36,397 nt of DNA from an uncultured Porphyromonadaceae bacterium (lineage in GTDB: Bacteria > Bacteroidota > Bacteroidia > Bacteroidales > Muribaculaceae): positions 1 through 36,397 of the forward strand of contig URMS01000030.1 of the NCBI GenBank assembly GCA_900548975.1, written 5' to 3'. The position numbers and the translations under genes were made by a program. Positions 16,202 to 25,350 of this stretch are shown here, in pieces. Below the pieces are notes generated by a model that saw only the letters and a list, made by a program, of their open reading frames with translations, was not told the origin of the DNA and did no database searches. How positions within the stretch are numbered: the first letter of the stretch is position 1; every line of letters starts with the position of its first letter.

Positions 16202-18253
16202 ATGGTCAGAAAAATTCTTGCAGCAGTATCGATAATGGTATCTGCCGCTGCCACCGAGGCCTATTGTGCCGGGGAGGCACCCCGTCTTTACGGCACGGTA
16301 ATCTATAGCGCCAACGACGTTGTCGACAATGGCGTCTACTCCTTCAATCTCACCGGCGAACCCGGGCAGTCGGCCATCCCCGAAGGCAAAGACCTCGAGG
16401 CCAACGGCGGCGGTTTCTTCGCCAACGGGCGCTACTATTTCAATCAGGAAATGGAACTTTACGGCTCCGTCTACCGCTATCACTATGTCTATGAATTCCC
16501 GTCGTGGGAAAGAGGGAGCCGCACTTCTTTCTCCAATAAATACGACATGGCCAACGATATGGCCTACGACCCGATGCTCGGCTGCGCATTCGGTTGCTTC
16601 CCCGACGGCACCAACTGCTATTTCGGCTCGGTATCGATACCCGACTTCAAGGTGGTCCGCATAGGCGACGCCCTGCCCAACGAATATTCCGGCATAGCCA
16701 TCGACAACGAAGGCACAGTCTACGCCATCGACAGCAAGGGCGAACTCTTCACCGTCGAAAAATTCACCGGCAAAGCGACATCCGTAGGCCAGACCGGTCT
16801 CGCCGCTGCATATCAGAGCTCGGCAGTATTCGACAACGTATCGAAAAAGATATACTACAGCGTAAACACCGAGACCGGCTCCAAGCTTTATACCATCGAC
16901 CCGGCGACGGCAAACGCTACTTTCGTCTACGACTTCCCCAACGACGAACAGGTTGTCGGTATTTTCATTCCCTACGAGCTGAATGCCGACGCACCGGCCG
17001 CAGTCACCGCTCTGGCTGTAGAACCTGATGGCGGCGAACTCAAGGCGGCTGTATCGTTCACAATGCCGGCGGCAACCAACGGCGGAACGGAGATTAGCGG
17101 CAATATCGCCTATGAAGTACGCGTAAACGATGAGATAAAAGCGAGCGGGAACGCAGAATGCGGCAGCACGGCCAAGGCCGACATCACCGTTCCGGCAAAA
17201 GGCGAGTATACCGTCACGGTATTCGCTATAAAAGACGATCTGCGCAGCCCCGTAGCCGTAGTAAAGAAGTATATTGGCCCTGACACGCCCGCAGCCGTCA
17301 AGAATGCAAAGATCGAGTACTCCGACGAAAATGCAGGTTTCACTGTCAGCTGGGATGCCGTAAGCTCCGAAGGTATCAACGGCGGATATGTCGACCCGGC
17401 ACAGACTACCTATAAAGTGGTCCGATACCCCGACGAAGTGACTGTAGCTGAAAGTGCCTCCGAAACCACGCTCTTCGACGCAGTCGCCGTTCCGGCCGAC
17501 GGCATGATACAGTACTACTACACAATCGCTCCCACCTACGCCGGCGAAACCGGCGAATCGGCCAAAACCAACGGCGTATCGCTCGGCATGATAGTGCCAC
17601 CCTACGAACAGCCGTTCAGCTCAGCCGACGCACTTTCGGGCTACACCATCATTAAAGGCAGCGGCTTCTTCAACAACGAGTGGGTATACCGCAGCGGAGC
17701 CGTCAAAGGTCCGAAAGGCTCGTGGCTCATCACTCCGGCCATGAAGCTTCAGGGCGGCTACACCTACGACATATCGTTCGAAATGAAAAGTGAATACGGC
17801 TACGTCGAGGAATCGATGTCCATCTATCTCGGCACGGCACCTACCGCCGATGCCATGACTACTCAGGTACTGGAATCGGCATCTGTCAAGTCCACCACTT
17901 TCAAACCGTTCAACACCACAATGACGCCCGCCACCGACGGCGTATACTACATCGGATTCGTCTGCGACAGCAAATCCTGGAATTCCGCAGGTGTCTATAT
18001 GAAGAATCTCACCATCTCGGCCGGCCAGATGTCGGGAGTTGAATCGGTCAGCACCGATGGCGCCCCCGCCATATTTACCCGCGAAGGCACAATATGCATA
18101 AACGCCCAGAGCAAGACCGATGTCGGCGTATACGATATCGCCGGCAAGGAAATCGTTGTCATGCAGGTCGACGGCTACGCCGAAATTCCTGTCAGCACAG
18201 GCATTTATGTGGTCCGAGCAGCCGGTCGGTCGGCAAAAGTCATGGTAAGATAA
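16202..18253 (+). CDS. Secreted Fn3 / cleaved-adhesin-like protein with C-terminal sorting-like tail
   Basis: A 683-aa exported protein starting with a signal peptide (MVRKILAAVSIMVSAAATEAYCAG). Residues ~30-265 contain repeated strand motifs such as YSGIAIDNEGTVYAIDSKG, suggesting a beta-propeller. Two Fn3-like segments follow (about 266-365 and 366-460, e.g. GFTVSWDAV). A jelly-roll segment (about 463-610: GSWLITPAMKLQGGYTYDIS) resembles cleaved-adhesin or choice-of-anchor domains. The last ~70 residues (VGVYDIAGKEI, ending TGIYVVRAAGRSAKVMVR) resemble type IX secretion C-terminal signals. No T9SS genes are visible here, so the export route is open. Substrate is unknown. It is monocistronic, with its own promoter and terminator. 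Confidence 0.85.
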   Translation: MVRKILAAVSIMVSAAATEAYCAGEAPRLYGTVIYSANDVVDNGVYSFNLTGEPGQSAIPEGKDLEANGGGFFANGRYYFNQEMELYGSVYRYHYVYEFPSWERGSRTSFSNKYDMANDMAYDPMLGCAFGCFPDGTNCYFGSVSIPDFKVVRIGDALPNEYSGIAIDNEGTVYAIDSKGELFTVEKFTGKATSVGQTGLAAAYQSSAVFDNVSKKIYYSVNTETGSKLYTIDPATANATFVYDFPNDEQVVGIFIPYELNADAPAAVTALAVEPDGGELKAAVSFTMPAATNGGTEISGNIAYEVRVNDEIKASGNAECGSTAKADITVPAKGEYTVTVFAIKDDLRSPVAVVKKYIGPDTPAAVKNAKIEYSDENAGFTVSWDAVSSEGINGGYVDPAQTTYKVVRYPDEVTVAESASETTLFDAVAVPADGMIQYYYTIAPTYAGETGESAKTNGVSLGMIVPPYEQPFSSADALSGYTIIKGSGFFNNEWVYRSGAVKGPKGSWLITPAMKLQGGYTYDISFEMKSEYGYVEESMSIYLGTAPTADAMTTQVLESASVKSTTFKPFNTTMTPATDGVYYIGFVCDSKSWNSAGVYMKNLTISAGQMSGVESVSTDGAPAIFTREGTICINAQSKTDVGVYDIAGKEIVVMQVDGYAEIPVSTGIYVVRAAGRSAKVMVR

Positions 18254-18282
18254 TATCTGACACAATACCTATAACAATAACT

Positions 18283-18323
18283 ACGGCGCCCGATATCCCC
18301 TGCGGATAATCGGCGCCGTTTTT
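18283..18323 (+). terminator. Intrinsic terminator after the secreted-protein gene
   Basis: The perfect stem ACGGCGCC (18283-18290) with GGCGCCGT (18312-18319), plus partial inner pairing, is followed by TTTT (18320-18323). Confidence 0.85.
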
Positions 18324-18365
18324 GCTAAATATTCTTAAATACATAGCTTGCCGCACTTTTTTCGC

Positions 18366-18373
18366 TAAATTTG
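18366..18373 (+). promoter_or_regulatory. Candidate -7 element for malQ
   Basis: TAAATTTG matches the Bacteroidetes -7 consensus. The nearest upstream TTG (18348-18350) is only 15 bp away, so the -33 element is weak. The leader would be ~70 nt. Confidence 0.35.
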
Positions 18374-18450
18374 TTATTCCATTAGGCATTAATGCAACTT
18401 CTTGCATCATTGTAGAAAAAAATAATAATATCATACCACCATAACAACCC

Positions 18451-21129
18451 ATGAAACTTATATTCCATATCGACTACCGCGCCAACTGGGGTGAATCGCT
18501 TTACGTGAGCGCCGACATTCCCGCGTTCGGTAGCGGCGACCATGCCAAGGCCCTCAAGATGGAAATCGAGGGCGACCGCTCGTGGCACGCCGAAATCGAG
18601 CTTCCCGACGGCCTTCAGGCTTTCCGCTACCAGTATGTGGTGCGGAACGACGCCGGAGACGTCAAAAACGAATGGGGCGACAGCCATCTATTCGAGCCTG
18701 TACCCGGCGTGCACGAATACGATCTCTACGACCGCTGGCACGATCTCCCCTACGACAAACCGTTTTACTCGCGTGCTTTCACCCACTGCATATTCCGCCA
18801 CCAATCCGACCGCTTCCCACACGTACTGCCGGCTGCCGGCTCGGTGACATTCCACGTGGCCGCCCCGACCGTTCCCTCTGGATGCGTGCTCGCTATCAGC
18901 GGCAATGCCGATGTTTTAGGCAACTGGGATCCGGTCAAGGCCCTGCGCATGAGCGCCGCCGATTTTCCGGTATGGAAGATTACCGTACCCTCCGACGGCC
19001 TCGTTCCCAAGACCGAATATAAGTTTCTGATGATAAACACCGCCGACGGCAGCGTCACCCACTGGGAAGAAGGCGCCAACCGCCGTCTGGGCGTCCGTCC
19101 GGACAAAGAATCGGCCACAGTTGTTGCCGGCCTGCGCTACCTCGCCGTCGCGAGGCCCTGGAAAGGTGCCGGCACAGCCATACCCGTCTTCGCACTCCGC
19201 AGCGATGAAGACTTCGGTGTAGGCGACTTCTACGATCTGCGCCAGATGGTTGACTGGGCTGTCGCCACCGGTCAGACCTTTATCCAGATTCTGCCTATCA
19301 ACGACACCACCATGACAGGCACATGGACCGATTCGTATCCCTACAACGCCAACTCCACATTTGCGCTGCACCCCATGTATCTGCGGCTCGAAGAACTCGG
19401 CACCCTCGCCGACCCCGCACGCCGCGAATACTTCGAAAACCTGCGCAAAGAGCTCAACGCCCTTCCCGAAATCGACTACGAGCGCGTGAACAACGGCAAG
19501 ATCGAATATTTCAGGGAAATTTTCGCCCAGGAAGGCCGCACCACCCTCGACAGCGACGATTTCAAGGCATTCATGGCCAAAAACGCATCGTGGCTCGAAC
19601 CCTACGCCGCTTTCTGCACCCTCCGCGACAAGTTCGGCACACCCGACTTCTCCCGCTGGGGCAAATACGCCGTCTACTCGCCCGAGGTACTCGGCGAGGT
19701 ACGTGCGGAATTCGCCGACAAGATGGACTATGTATACTACCTCCAGTTCCATCTCGACAAGCAGATGCGTCAGGTTCACGAATATGCCAACACCCACGGC
19801 ATAGCGCTCAAAGGCGACATACCCATCGGCATATCGCGCACCAGTGCCGATGCATGGACCGATACACGCCTCTTCAACATGGACTGCCAGGCCGGGGCGC
19901 CGCCCGACGATTTCTCGGTTCTTGGCCAGAACTGGGGCTTCCCCACCTACAACTGGGAGGAGATGAGCAAGGACGGATTCGCATGGTGGAAAGCGCGTTT
20001 CCGCAAGATGGCCGAATACTTCGACGCCTACCGCATCGACCATGTACTGGGATTCTTCCGCATCTGGCAGATCCCCATGGATGCCGTCCACGGGCTGCTC
20101 GGATACTTCAACCCTGCCCTGCCTTTCTCCGAAAGCGAGCTCCGCTACAGCTACGACTTCTGGTTAGACCCCGATCTGCAGACGCAGCCTTACATCATGG
20201 ATTATTTCGTCGAGGATTTCTTCGGACCCTATACCAAAGAAGTACTCAAGAAATTCTGCCGCAGCATAGGCGGAGGCCGCTATCAGCTCAAGGAAGACTA
20301 CGACACCCAGCGCAAGGTGGTGGAATACTTCGCCAACAAGCCCAAGGACGAAAAGAACCGCCGCATATGCGACGGGCTGCTCGGCCTCATCGATCAGGTG
20401 CTCTTCATCGAAGACCCCGTAGAAAAAGGCAAATACCATCCCCGCATTTCGGCTCAGTTCACCTACATCTACCGCGCCCTCAACGACTATGAGCGCTGGT
20501 GCTTCAACCGTCTCTACAACGATTTCTTCTACCACCGCCACAACGAGTTCTGGTACGACAAAGCTATGTGGAAACTGCCGCCCCTCATCGACTCGACCGA
20601 CATGCTCGTATGCGCCGAAGACCTCGGTATGATACCCGCATGCGTGCCCGCGGTGATGAACCGTCTCGAAATTCTCTCGCTCGAGATACAGCGCATGCCC
20701 AAGGACCCCGCAACTCCGTTCGGCGATACCTGGAACTACCCCTACTACTCGGTCTGCACCACATCGACCCACGACATGGGCGGCATACGCGCATGGTGGC
20801 AGGAAGACCGCGCCAAATCGCAGCAGTTCTTCAACAACGTTCTCGGCGAGCACGGCAGCGCTCCCTATTTCGCCGAGCCTTGGATCTGCGACCGCATTGT
20901 CGATCTGCATCTTGCATCGCCCTCGATGCTGTGCATACTCCCGCTTCAGGACTGGCTTAGCATCGACGGTAAAATCCGGCGCGAAAAGCCCGAGGAGGAA
21001 CAGATCAACGTGCCGGCCAACCCGCGCCATTACTGGCGCTACCGCATGCACCTCACCCTCACCGACCTTCTGGCACACACCGAATTCTCGGAATATCTCC
21101 ACAACAAAATTACCGCACTGGGTCGCTGA
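18451..21129 (+). CDS. malQ: 4-alpha-glucanotransferase (GH77) with tandem CBM20 domains
   Basis: An 892-aa amylomaltase/disproportionating enzyme that transfers alpha-1,4-glucan segments between maltodextrins. Two CBM20 starch-binding domains come first (about 1-110, and about 128-235 with SGNADVLGNWDP). The GH77 barrel follows, with the nucleophile Asp530 (YRIDHVLGFFRIW), acid/base Glu723 (AEDLGMIP) and Asp775 (TSTHDMGGIRAWW). This layout resembles the plant DPE2 type. There is no signal peptide, so it acts in the cytoplasm on imported or stored glucan. The gene stands alone between terminators, so no glycogen or maltose operon is seen here. Confidence 0.96.
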   Translation: MKLIFHIDYRANWGESLYVSADIPAFGSGDHAKALKMEIEGDRSWHAEIELPDGLQAFRYQYVVRNDAGDVKNEWGDSHLFEPVPGVHEYDLYDRWHDLPYDKPFYSRAFTHCIFRHQSDRFPHVLPAAGSVTFHVAAPTVPSGCVLAISGNADVLGNWDPVKALRMSAADFPVWKITVPSDGLVPKTEYKFLMINTADGSVTHWEEGANRRLGVRPDKESATVVAGLRYLAVARPWKGAGTAIPVFALRSDEDFGVGDFYDLRQMVDWAVATGQTFIQILPINDTTMTGTWTDSYPYNANSTFALHPMYLRLEELGTLADPARREYFENLRKELNALPEIDYERVNNGKIEYFREIFAQEGRTTLDSDDFKAFMAKNASWLEPYAAFCTLRDKFGTPDFSRWGKYAVYSPEVLGEVRAEFADKMDYVYYLQFHLDKQMRQVHEYANTHGIALKGDIPIGISRTSADAWTDTRLFNMDCQAGAPPDDFSVLGQNWGFPTYNWEEMSKDGFAWWKARFRKMAEYFDAYRIDHVLGFFRIWQIPMDAVHGLLGYFNPALPFSESELRYSYDFWLDPDLQTQPYIMDYFVEDFFGPYTKEVLKKFCRSIGGGRYQLKEDYDTQRKVVEYFANKPKDEKNRRICDGLLGLIDQVLFIEDPVEKGKYHPRISAQFTYIYRALNDYERWCFNRLYNDFFYHRHNEFWYDKAMWKLPPLIDSTDMLVCAEDLGMIPACVPAVMNRLEILSLEIQRMPKDPATPFGDTWNYPYYSVCTTSTHDMGGIRAWWQEDRAKSQQFFNNVLGEHGSAPYFAEPWICDRIVDLHLASPSMLCILPLQDWLSIDGKIRREKPEEEQINVPANPRHYWRYRMHLTLTDLLAHTEFSEYLHNKITALGR

Positions 21130-21152
21130 CCCTCCCCCCCCCACACACCACA

Positions 21153-21199
21153 GCACCCGGACCGTCACTCCCCCGCAGCGACCCGTCCGGGCGCTTTCG
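21153..21199 (+). terminator. Intrinsic terminator after malQ
   Basis: The arms GCACCCGGAC (21153-21162) and GTCCGGGCGC (21185-21194) pair with one mismatch, followed by TTTCGT. A run of nine C (21134-21142) precedes it. Confidence 0.7.
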
Positions 21200-21260
21200 T
21201 ATTCCGCCATCACGGAATGGCATGTTCAAAAATTTTCGGAGGTGTAAACAGATAGTGCTC

Positions 21261-21289
21261 TTGTGTTTCATTATAATTTTGTAACTTTG
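21261..21289 (+). promoter_or_regulatory. hpt promoter
   Basis: TTG at 21261-21263, an 18-bp spacer and TAACTTTG at 21282-21289. The leader to the ATG at 21311 is ~15 nt. Confidence 0.65.
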
Positions 21290-21310
21290 CACTCATAAAC
21301 CAAAAGCACA

Positions 21311-21853
21311 ATGAAAGAAGTGACCTATGAGGGCCTTTGCTTCGAGCCCTATATCACAAAAGACAAGATAGATGCCCGCGTCGCCGAGCTGGGCAAGGAG
21401 ATAGTGCGCGACTGCGAAGGCAAAACGCCATTATTCATCTGCGTTCTCAACGGAGCTTTCCCCTTTGCGAGCGATCTCTTCAGAGCCGTAGAGAGTATCG
21501 ATGCCGAAATCACTTTCATACGTCTGAAAAGCTATGAAGGCACCGAAACTTCTGGCACTGTCAAGGAAGTGCTCGGCCTCCACGAAGACATCAAAGGCCG
21601 CACAGTGATAATAGTGGAAGACATCGTAGATACCGGCAACACCATCTACCGCCTGGTCAACGATCTGGCACGGAAAGAGCCTGCCGAAATCAAGATAGCC
21701 ACTCTTCTGTTCAAACCCGATGCCCTGGTGCGCCCCGTGAAGCCCGACTATGTCGGTTTCAACATCCCCACCAAGTTTATCATCGGTTATGGTCTCGACC
21801 TAAACGGCAAAGCCCGCAATCTCAACGACATATACATTCTTAAAGAAGAATAG
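21311..21853 (+). CDS. hpt: Hypoxanthine phosphoribosyltransferase
   Basis: A 180-aa purine-salvage enzyme converting hypoxanthine (and usually guanine) plus PRPP to IMP (GMP). The PRPP-binding motif is clear: VIIVEDIVDTGNTIY, with the acidic pair and TGNT loop. FICVLNGAFPFASDL near the N-terminus and KPDYVGFNIPTKFIIGYGLD near the C-terminus are the other family landmarks. The length is normal. It has its own promoter and a terminator directly after it, so it is monocistronic. It neighbours adk, another nucleotide enzyme. Confidence 0.95.
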   Translation: MKEVTYEGLCFEPYITKDKIDARVAELGKEIVRDCEGKTPLFICVLNGAFPFASDLFRAVESIDAEITFIRLKSYEGTETSGTVKEVLGLHEDIKGRTVIIVEDIVDTGNTIYRLVNDLARKEPAEIKIATLLFKPDALVRPVKPDYVGFNIPTKFIIGYGLDLNGKARNLNDIYILKEE

Positions 21854-21862
21854 CACCATAAA

Positions 21863-21906
21863 GGCGCGGCGTCCTCCCGCACGGGGCGATACCGCGCCAA
21901 CTTTTT
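21863..21906 (+). terminator. Intrinsic terminator after hpt
   Basis: GGCGCGG (21863-21869) pairs with CCGCGCC (21892-21898) around an inner CCC/GGG hairpin, followed by AACTTTTT. Confidence 0.8.
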
Positions 21907-21939
21907 AGGTTTGCTCTTTGTTTTTCTAACATAAAACTT

Positions 21940-21963
21940 CGGTTTACCTCTCTGAGGAAACCG
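21940..21963 (+). other. Stem-loop in the adk 5' region
   Basis: CGGTTT (21940-21945) pairs with AAACCG (21958-21963), extended inward by CCTC/GAGG with one bulged base. It ends 24 nt before the GTG start of adk. It could be a leader structure; there is no T-tract, so it is not an obvious terminator. No consensus adk promoter was found. Confidence 0.4.
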
Positions 21964-21987
21964 ATTACAGCTTATATTTTATATATT

Positions 21988-22566
21988 GTGAATATTGTTA
22001 TTTTCGGTGCTCCCGGCAGCGGTAAAGGCACCCAAAGCGAAAAACTGATTGAAGAATACGGTCTCGAACACATATCGACCGGAGAACTCCTCCGCGACCA
22101 TATTGCCCGCGGAACAGAACTCGGCAGACTTGCCGACACCTATATTTCCAATGGTCTTCTCATACCCGACGAACTGATGATCGAAGTGCTCGACGATATT
22201 TTCAAGCACAACCCCGAAAAAGCAACCAAAGGCGTGATTTTCGACGGTTTCCCCCGCACCGTACCCCAGGCCGAAGCATTGTCGGAAATGCTCCGCGAAT
22301 ACGGCTCCGACATCCACGCTGTAGTAGGCCTGGAAGTAGAGGAAGACGAGCTGATACGCCGCATGCTCGAACGCGGCAAGCAGAGCGGACGCAGCGACGA
22401 CAAGCTCGACACCATCAAAAAGCGCCTCAACGTATACCACCGCCAGACATCACCTCTGCGCGACTACTATAAAGACAAAGGCAAATACCACTCCATCAAC
22501 GGCAACGGCAGCGTCGACGACATCTTCAGCGACATCAAGAAAGCTCTTGACGGCGCCGACAAATAG
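21988..22566 (+). CDS. adk: Adenylate kinase
   Basis: A 192-aa enzyme catalysing ATP + AMP to 2 ADP. The P-loop GAPGSGKGT occupies residues 7-15, followed by HISTGELLRDHI and IFDGFPRTVPQAEAL. The LID region is short (RGKQSGRSDDKLDTI) and lacks the zinc-type insertion of long adenylate kinases, as in other Bacteroidetes. The only start that preserves the first beta strand (NIVIFGAPG) is GTG at 21988. It is followed 29 nt later by an acyl-CoA synthetase-like gene with no terminator between, so the two are likely cotranscribed. Confidence 0.96.
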   Translation: MNIVIFGAPGSGKGTQSEKLIEEYGLEHISTGELLRDHIARGTELGRLADTYISNGLLIPDELMIEVLDDIFKHNPEKATKGVIFDGFPRTVPQAEALSEMLREYGSDIHAVVGLEVEEDELIRRMLERGKQSGRSDDKLDTIKKRLNVYHRQTSPLRDYYKDKGKYHSINGNGSVDDIFSDIKKALDGADK

Positions 22567-22595
22567 CCCCGAGTGTTCCACACAATTATCCGACT

Positions 22596-24326
22596 ATGAA
22601 TACCTACCAATTCGAAGAACCATTCAACCGCGCCCCATACGACGACCTTCTGGCGATATACAGCACATGTTTCGCCGATAACTTCGTCCTGCCTGCACTA
22701 ACCGACTATTCCACCGGCAAGACAAGCAGCTACGGCGACATGGCGCGCCGCATAGCGCGGCTGCATCTGTTCTTCGAATTGGCCGGAGTTCAGCCCGGCG
22801 ACAAGGTGGCCCTTCTGGGGCGCAACACCCCCAACTGGGTGATAACATTCATGGCCACGATAACATATGGAGCCGTTATCGTACCGGTACTCAACGACTT
22901 CAGCCCCGCCGACGCGCAGAACATCATCAACCACTCCGATGCGGTGATGCTCTTCTCGGCCGACTCGCTCTTCGCCGGTCTCGACTTCGACGCCATGCCG
23001 CAGCTGCGTGCCGTAATATCGCTCGACACACGTACTGTCATAGCCGAACGCGAGCCGCAGGGCAAGCTTCGGGCAGGCACTACGCACAAATCGATAGTGA
23101 GCGGCCTCACACGTCGCTTCCGCAAACTGTATCCCGACGGCTTCAAGCCCAAGGACATACACTACCGGCACTTCGACGGCTCCTCAACCGCCATCATCAA
23201 CTATACCTCGGGGACAACAGGCTTCTCAAAAGGCGTGATGCTTACTCTCGACAACCTCCGCGGCAATGTGGTGTTCGGCATACGGTCCAATCTCCACTAC
23301 CAGGGCTCGCGGGCGTTGTCGTTCCTCCCGCTGGCACATGCCTATGGCTGCGCCTTCGACATGCTTGTGCCCCTTGCCGTGGGCACGCATGTGACATTGC
23401 TCGGGAAGACGCCCACGCCGGCGCTCCTGCTCAAGGCAATGAAGCAGGTGCGGCCCTCGCTGGTAGTATGCGTGCCTCTGATTCTGGAAAAAATATACCG
23501 CAAGCTCATAGTACCGATGATTACCAAGAACCCCATGCGCTGGGTTCTGGCAGTGCCGATGCTCGACAAAGCCATCTACGCCATCATACGGTCCAAACTC
23601 GTCGACGCTTTCGGCGGAGCTTTCGAAGAAGTGATAGTAGGCGGCGCTCCGCTTAACCGTGAAGTCGAAGACTTCCTGTGCCGCATCAAATTTCCGCTCA
23701 CCGTGGGCTACGGCATGACCGAATGCGGTCCTCTGATCAGCTACTCGCCATGGCGCCGCTTCAAGCCCGGCTCGGCCGGACGCACCCTCAGAGGCATAAT
23801 GGAAGCCCGCATACTCGCCGACGAAACCCTCTCCGACGCCGAAGGCAAGCAGGGCGAGATAATGGTGCGCGGACTCAATGTGATGAAAGGCTACTACAAG
23901 AACCCCGACGCCACCGAGGCTGCTCTCGAGGAAGACGGCTGGCTGCACACCGGCGACATGGGATTCCTCGGGCCCGACCACCGCACAATATTTATACGCG
24001 GCCGATACAAGACTATGATTCTCACAGCCAACGGACAGAACATATACCCCGAGGAAATAGAATCGAAGCTCAACAACATGCCCTACGTGAACGAATGCCT
24101 CGTAGTAGACCGCGACGGCCACCTGGTGGCTCTCTGCCACCCCGACAGCGAACAGGTGGAGCGCGACGGCCTCGACACCCGTCAGCTCGAAGAAGCCATG
24201 GAGTCGAACCGCGAAAGCCTCAACAAACTCGTCGGGCCATACGAACAGATACAGAAAATCGAGATAATGCCCACCGAGTTCGAAAAAACTCCCAAGCGGT
24301 CTATCCGGCGATTCCTCTATAAATAA
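22596..24326 (+). CDS. AMP-binding protein, probable long-chain fatty acid-CoA ligase
   Basis: A 576-aa member of the ANL (acyl-CoA synthetase) superfamily that activates a carboxylic acid, probably a long-chain fatty acid, via an acyl-AMP intermediate. The signatures appear in order: YTSGTTGFSKGVMLT (from Tyr203), FLPLAHAYG, YGMTECGPLISYS, GWLHTGDMG, and FIRGRYKTMILTANGQNIYP with the C-terminal catalytic region EFEKTPKRSIRRFLYK. The exact substrate cannot be read from sequence. There is no signal peptide; a cytoplasmic or peripheral-membrane location is likely. It lies 29 nt after adk and ends at a terminator. Confidence 0.92.
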   Translation: MNTYQFEEPFNRAPYDDLLAIYSTCFADNFVLPALTDYSTGKTSSYGDMARRIARLHLFFELAGVQPGDKVALLGRNTPNWVITFMATITYGAVIVPVLNDFSPADAQNIINHSDAVMLFSADSLFAGLDFDAMPQLRAVISLDTRTVIAEREPQGKLRAGTTHKSIVSGLTRRFRKLYPDGFKPKDIHYRHFDGSSTAIINYTSGTTGFSKGVMLTLDNLRGNVVFGIRSNLHYQGSRALSFLPLAHAYGCAFDMLVPLAVGTHVTLLGKTPTPALLLKAMKQVRPSLVVCVPLILEKIYRKLIVPMITKNPMRWVLAVPMLDKAIYAIIRSKLVDAFGGAFEEVIVGGAPLNREVEDFLCRIKFPLTVGYGMTECGPLISYSPWRRFKPGSAGRTLRGIMEARILADETLSDAEGKQGEIMVRGLNVMKGYYKNPDATEAALEEDGWLHTGDMGFLGPDHRTIFIRGRYKTMILTANGQNIYPEEIESKLNNMPYVNECLVVDRDGHLVALCHPDSEQVERDGLDTRQLEEAMESNRESLNKLVGPYEQIQKIEIMPTEFEKTPKRSIRRFLYK

Positions 24327-24347
24327 AAGGTAAAACAATTTTTTCGG

Positions 24348-24377
24348 GGGCGGAATTTTTTTCCGCCCTTTATTATT
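24348..24377 (+). terminator. Intrinsic terminator after the AMP-binding gene
   Basis: The perfect 8-bp stem GGGCGGAA (24348-24355) with TTCCGCCC (24361-24368) has a TTTTT loop and is followed by TTTATTATT. Confidence 0.88.
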
Positions 24378-24406
24378 GCGCAATAAAAGCAGATTGTTTA
24401 CTTTTG
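24376..24406 (+). promoter_or_regulatory. Promoter of the secreted-protein gene at 24489
   Basis: TTG at 24376-24378, a 20-bp spacer and TACTTTTG at 24399-24406 match the Bacteroidetes consensus. The leader is ~77 nt. Confidence 0.7.
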
Positions 24407-24415
24407 CGCTACAAC

Positions 24416-24446
24416 TCGAAAGAGAATCGAAACCCGGCTCTTTCGA
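24416..24446 (+). other. 5' UTR hairpin upstream of the gene at 24489
   Basis: TCGAAAGAG (24416-24424) is perfectly complementary to CTCTTTCGA (24438-24446) with a 13-nt loop, at or just after the predicted transcription start. It may stabilise the transcript or control translation. Confidence 0.5.
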
Positions 24447-24488
24447 TATGAGACTAACCAACATATCTATAAACCTAAATCAGATTCT

Positions 24489-25337
24489 ATGAGAAAAACT
24501 TTACTCACCATTCTCGCCGCAGCCGCAGGCCTGTCGATGGCCGCACAGGAAACCGTCTACTTTCAGGAAGACTTCGAATGGCTCGAACCATGGGCTTCTA
24601 TTAAACCGGCAGGACAGACCGTTGAAAACAATAATTCTGCTGCAACAGCACAGCAACTCATCACCAACAAGGTCGAAATCGATGGTCAAGACGTATCTAC
24701 CTATGATGCTCTTCTCTCTAAGGGATATGAGTTCCCCATCATATGCGCGCCGTCGGAAACTCCCCGTAAGCCCGGTGCTCAGTCATATCTTCAGCGCAAC
24801 TATATCAAATTCGGTCTTACCAACTTTTTCACAGGCATCACCATACCCAAACTTGAGAATACACCTGCAGAAGATGAAGAACTTGTTCTATCGTTCGACT
24901 GGTGCTCTCAGCGTCGAGGCGACAAAGCTACATCAGCATGGGATCCGACCGCACTGGTCGTTATAGTCAGAAACGGTGAAACCGAGACACAATATCTTGT
25001 GCCGACTCATACTTTCGCAACCGGAAGTCCCTATGAATGGGTACACGCTAATGTGGCTCTTACAGATGCAAAAATCGACAAAGAAACCCGTATTACCGTC
25101 CGTAATATCGATGAACAATGGCCCGGTAATGCCGCAGATAATACAGATAAATGTCGTTGGTTTATCGACAATATCAAACTTGCCGTTCCCAATCCGGCCG
25201 GCGTCGACGCCGTCGTTGCCGACACCGATGCTCCCGTCGAATACTTCAACCTGCAGGGCATCCGCGTAGCTCAGCCCGAAAACGGCCTCTATATCCGCCG
25301 CCAGGGTTCGACCGTCACCAAAGTGCTGATGAAATAA
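24489..25337 (+). CDS. Secreted protein with C-terminal sorting-like tail, function unknown
   Basis: A 282-aa exported protein with a signal peptide (MRKTLLTILAAAAGLSMAAQ). The body begins YFQEDFEWLEPW and includes LVLSFDWCSQ and RWFIDNIKLAVP, a pattern seen in jelly-roll (concanavalin-like) extracellular domains. The last ~45 residues (VEYFNLQGIRVAQPENGLYI, then RRQGSTVTKVLMK) match the short C-terminal module common on Bacteroidales secreted proteins and related to type IX sorting tails. No catalytic motif is recognised. Codon usage is more AT-rich than in neighbouring housekeeping genes. It is monocistronic, with its own promoter, leader hairpin and terminator. Confidence 0.8.
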   Translation: MRKTLLTILAAAAGLSMAAQETVYFQEDFEWLEPWASIKPAGQTVENNNSAATAQQLITNKVEIDGQDVSTYDALLSKGYEFPIICAPSETPRKPGAQSYLQRNYIKFGLTNFFTGITIPKLENTPAEDEELVLSFDWCSQRRGDKATSAWDPTALVVIVRNGETETQYLVPTHTFATGSPYEWVHANVALTDAKIDKETRITVRNIDEQWPGNAADNTDKCRWFIDNIKLAVPNPAGVDAVVADTDAPVEYFNLQGIRVAQPENGLYIRRQGSTVTKVLMK

Positions 25338-25350
25338 GTCCCCCTGCACA

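Noticed and set aside
16063..16308. An 81-aa plus-strand frame after the serpin
   Set aside because: It spans the serpin terminator and the promoter of the next gene and runs out of frame into it.
21134..21142. Run of nine C after malQ
   Set aside because: It lies outside coding sequence and before the terminator; a phase-variable role has no gene to act on.
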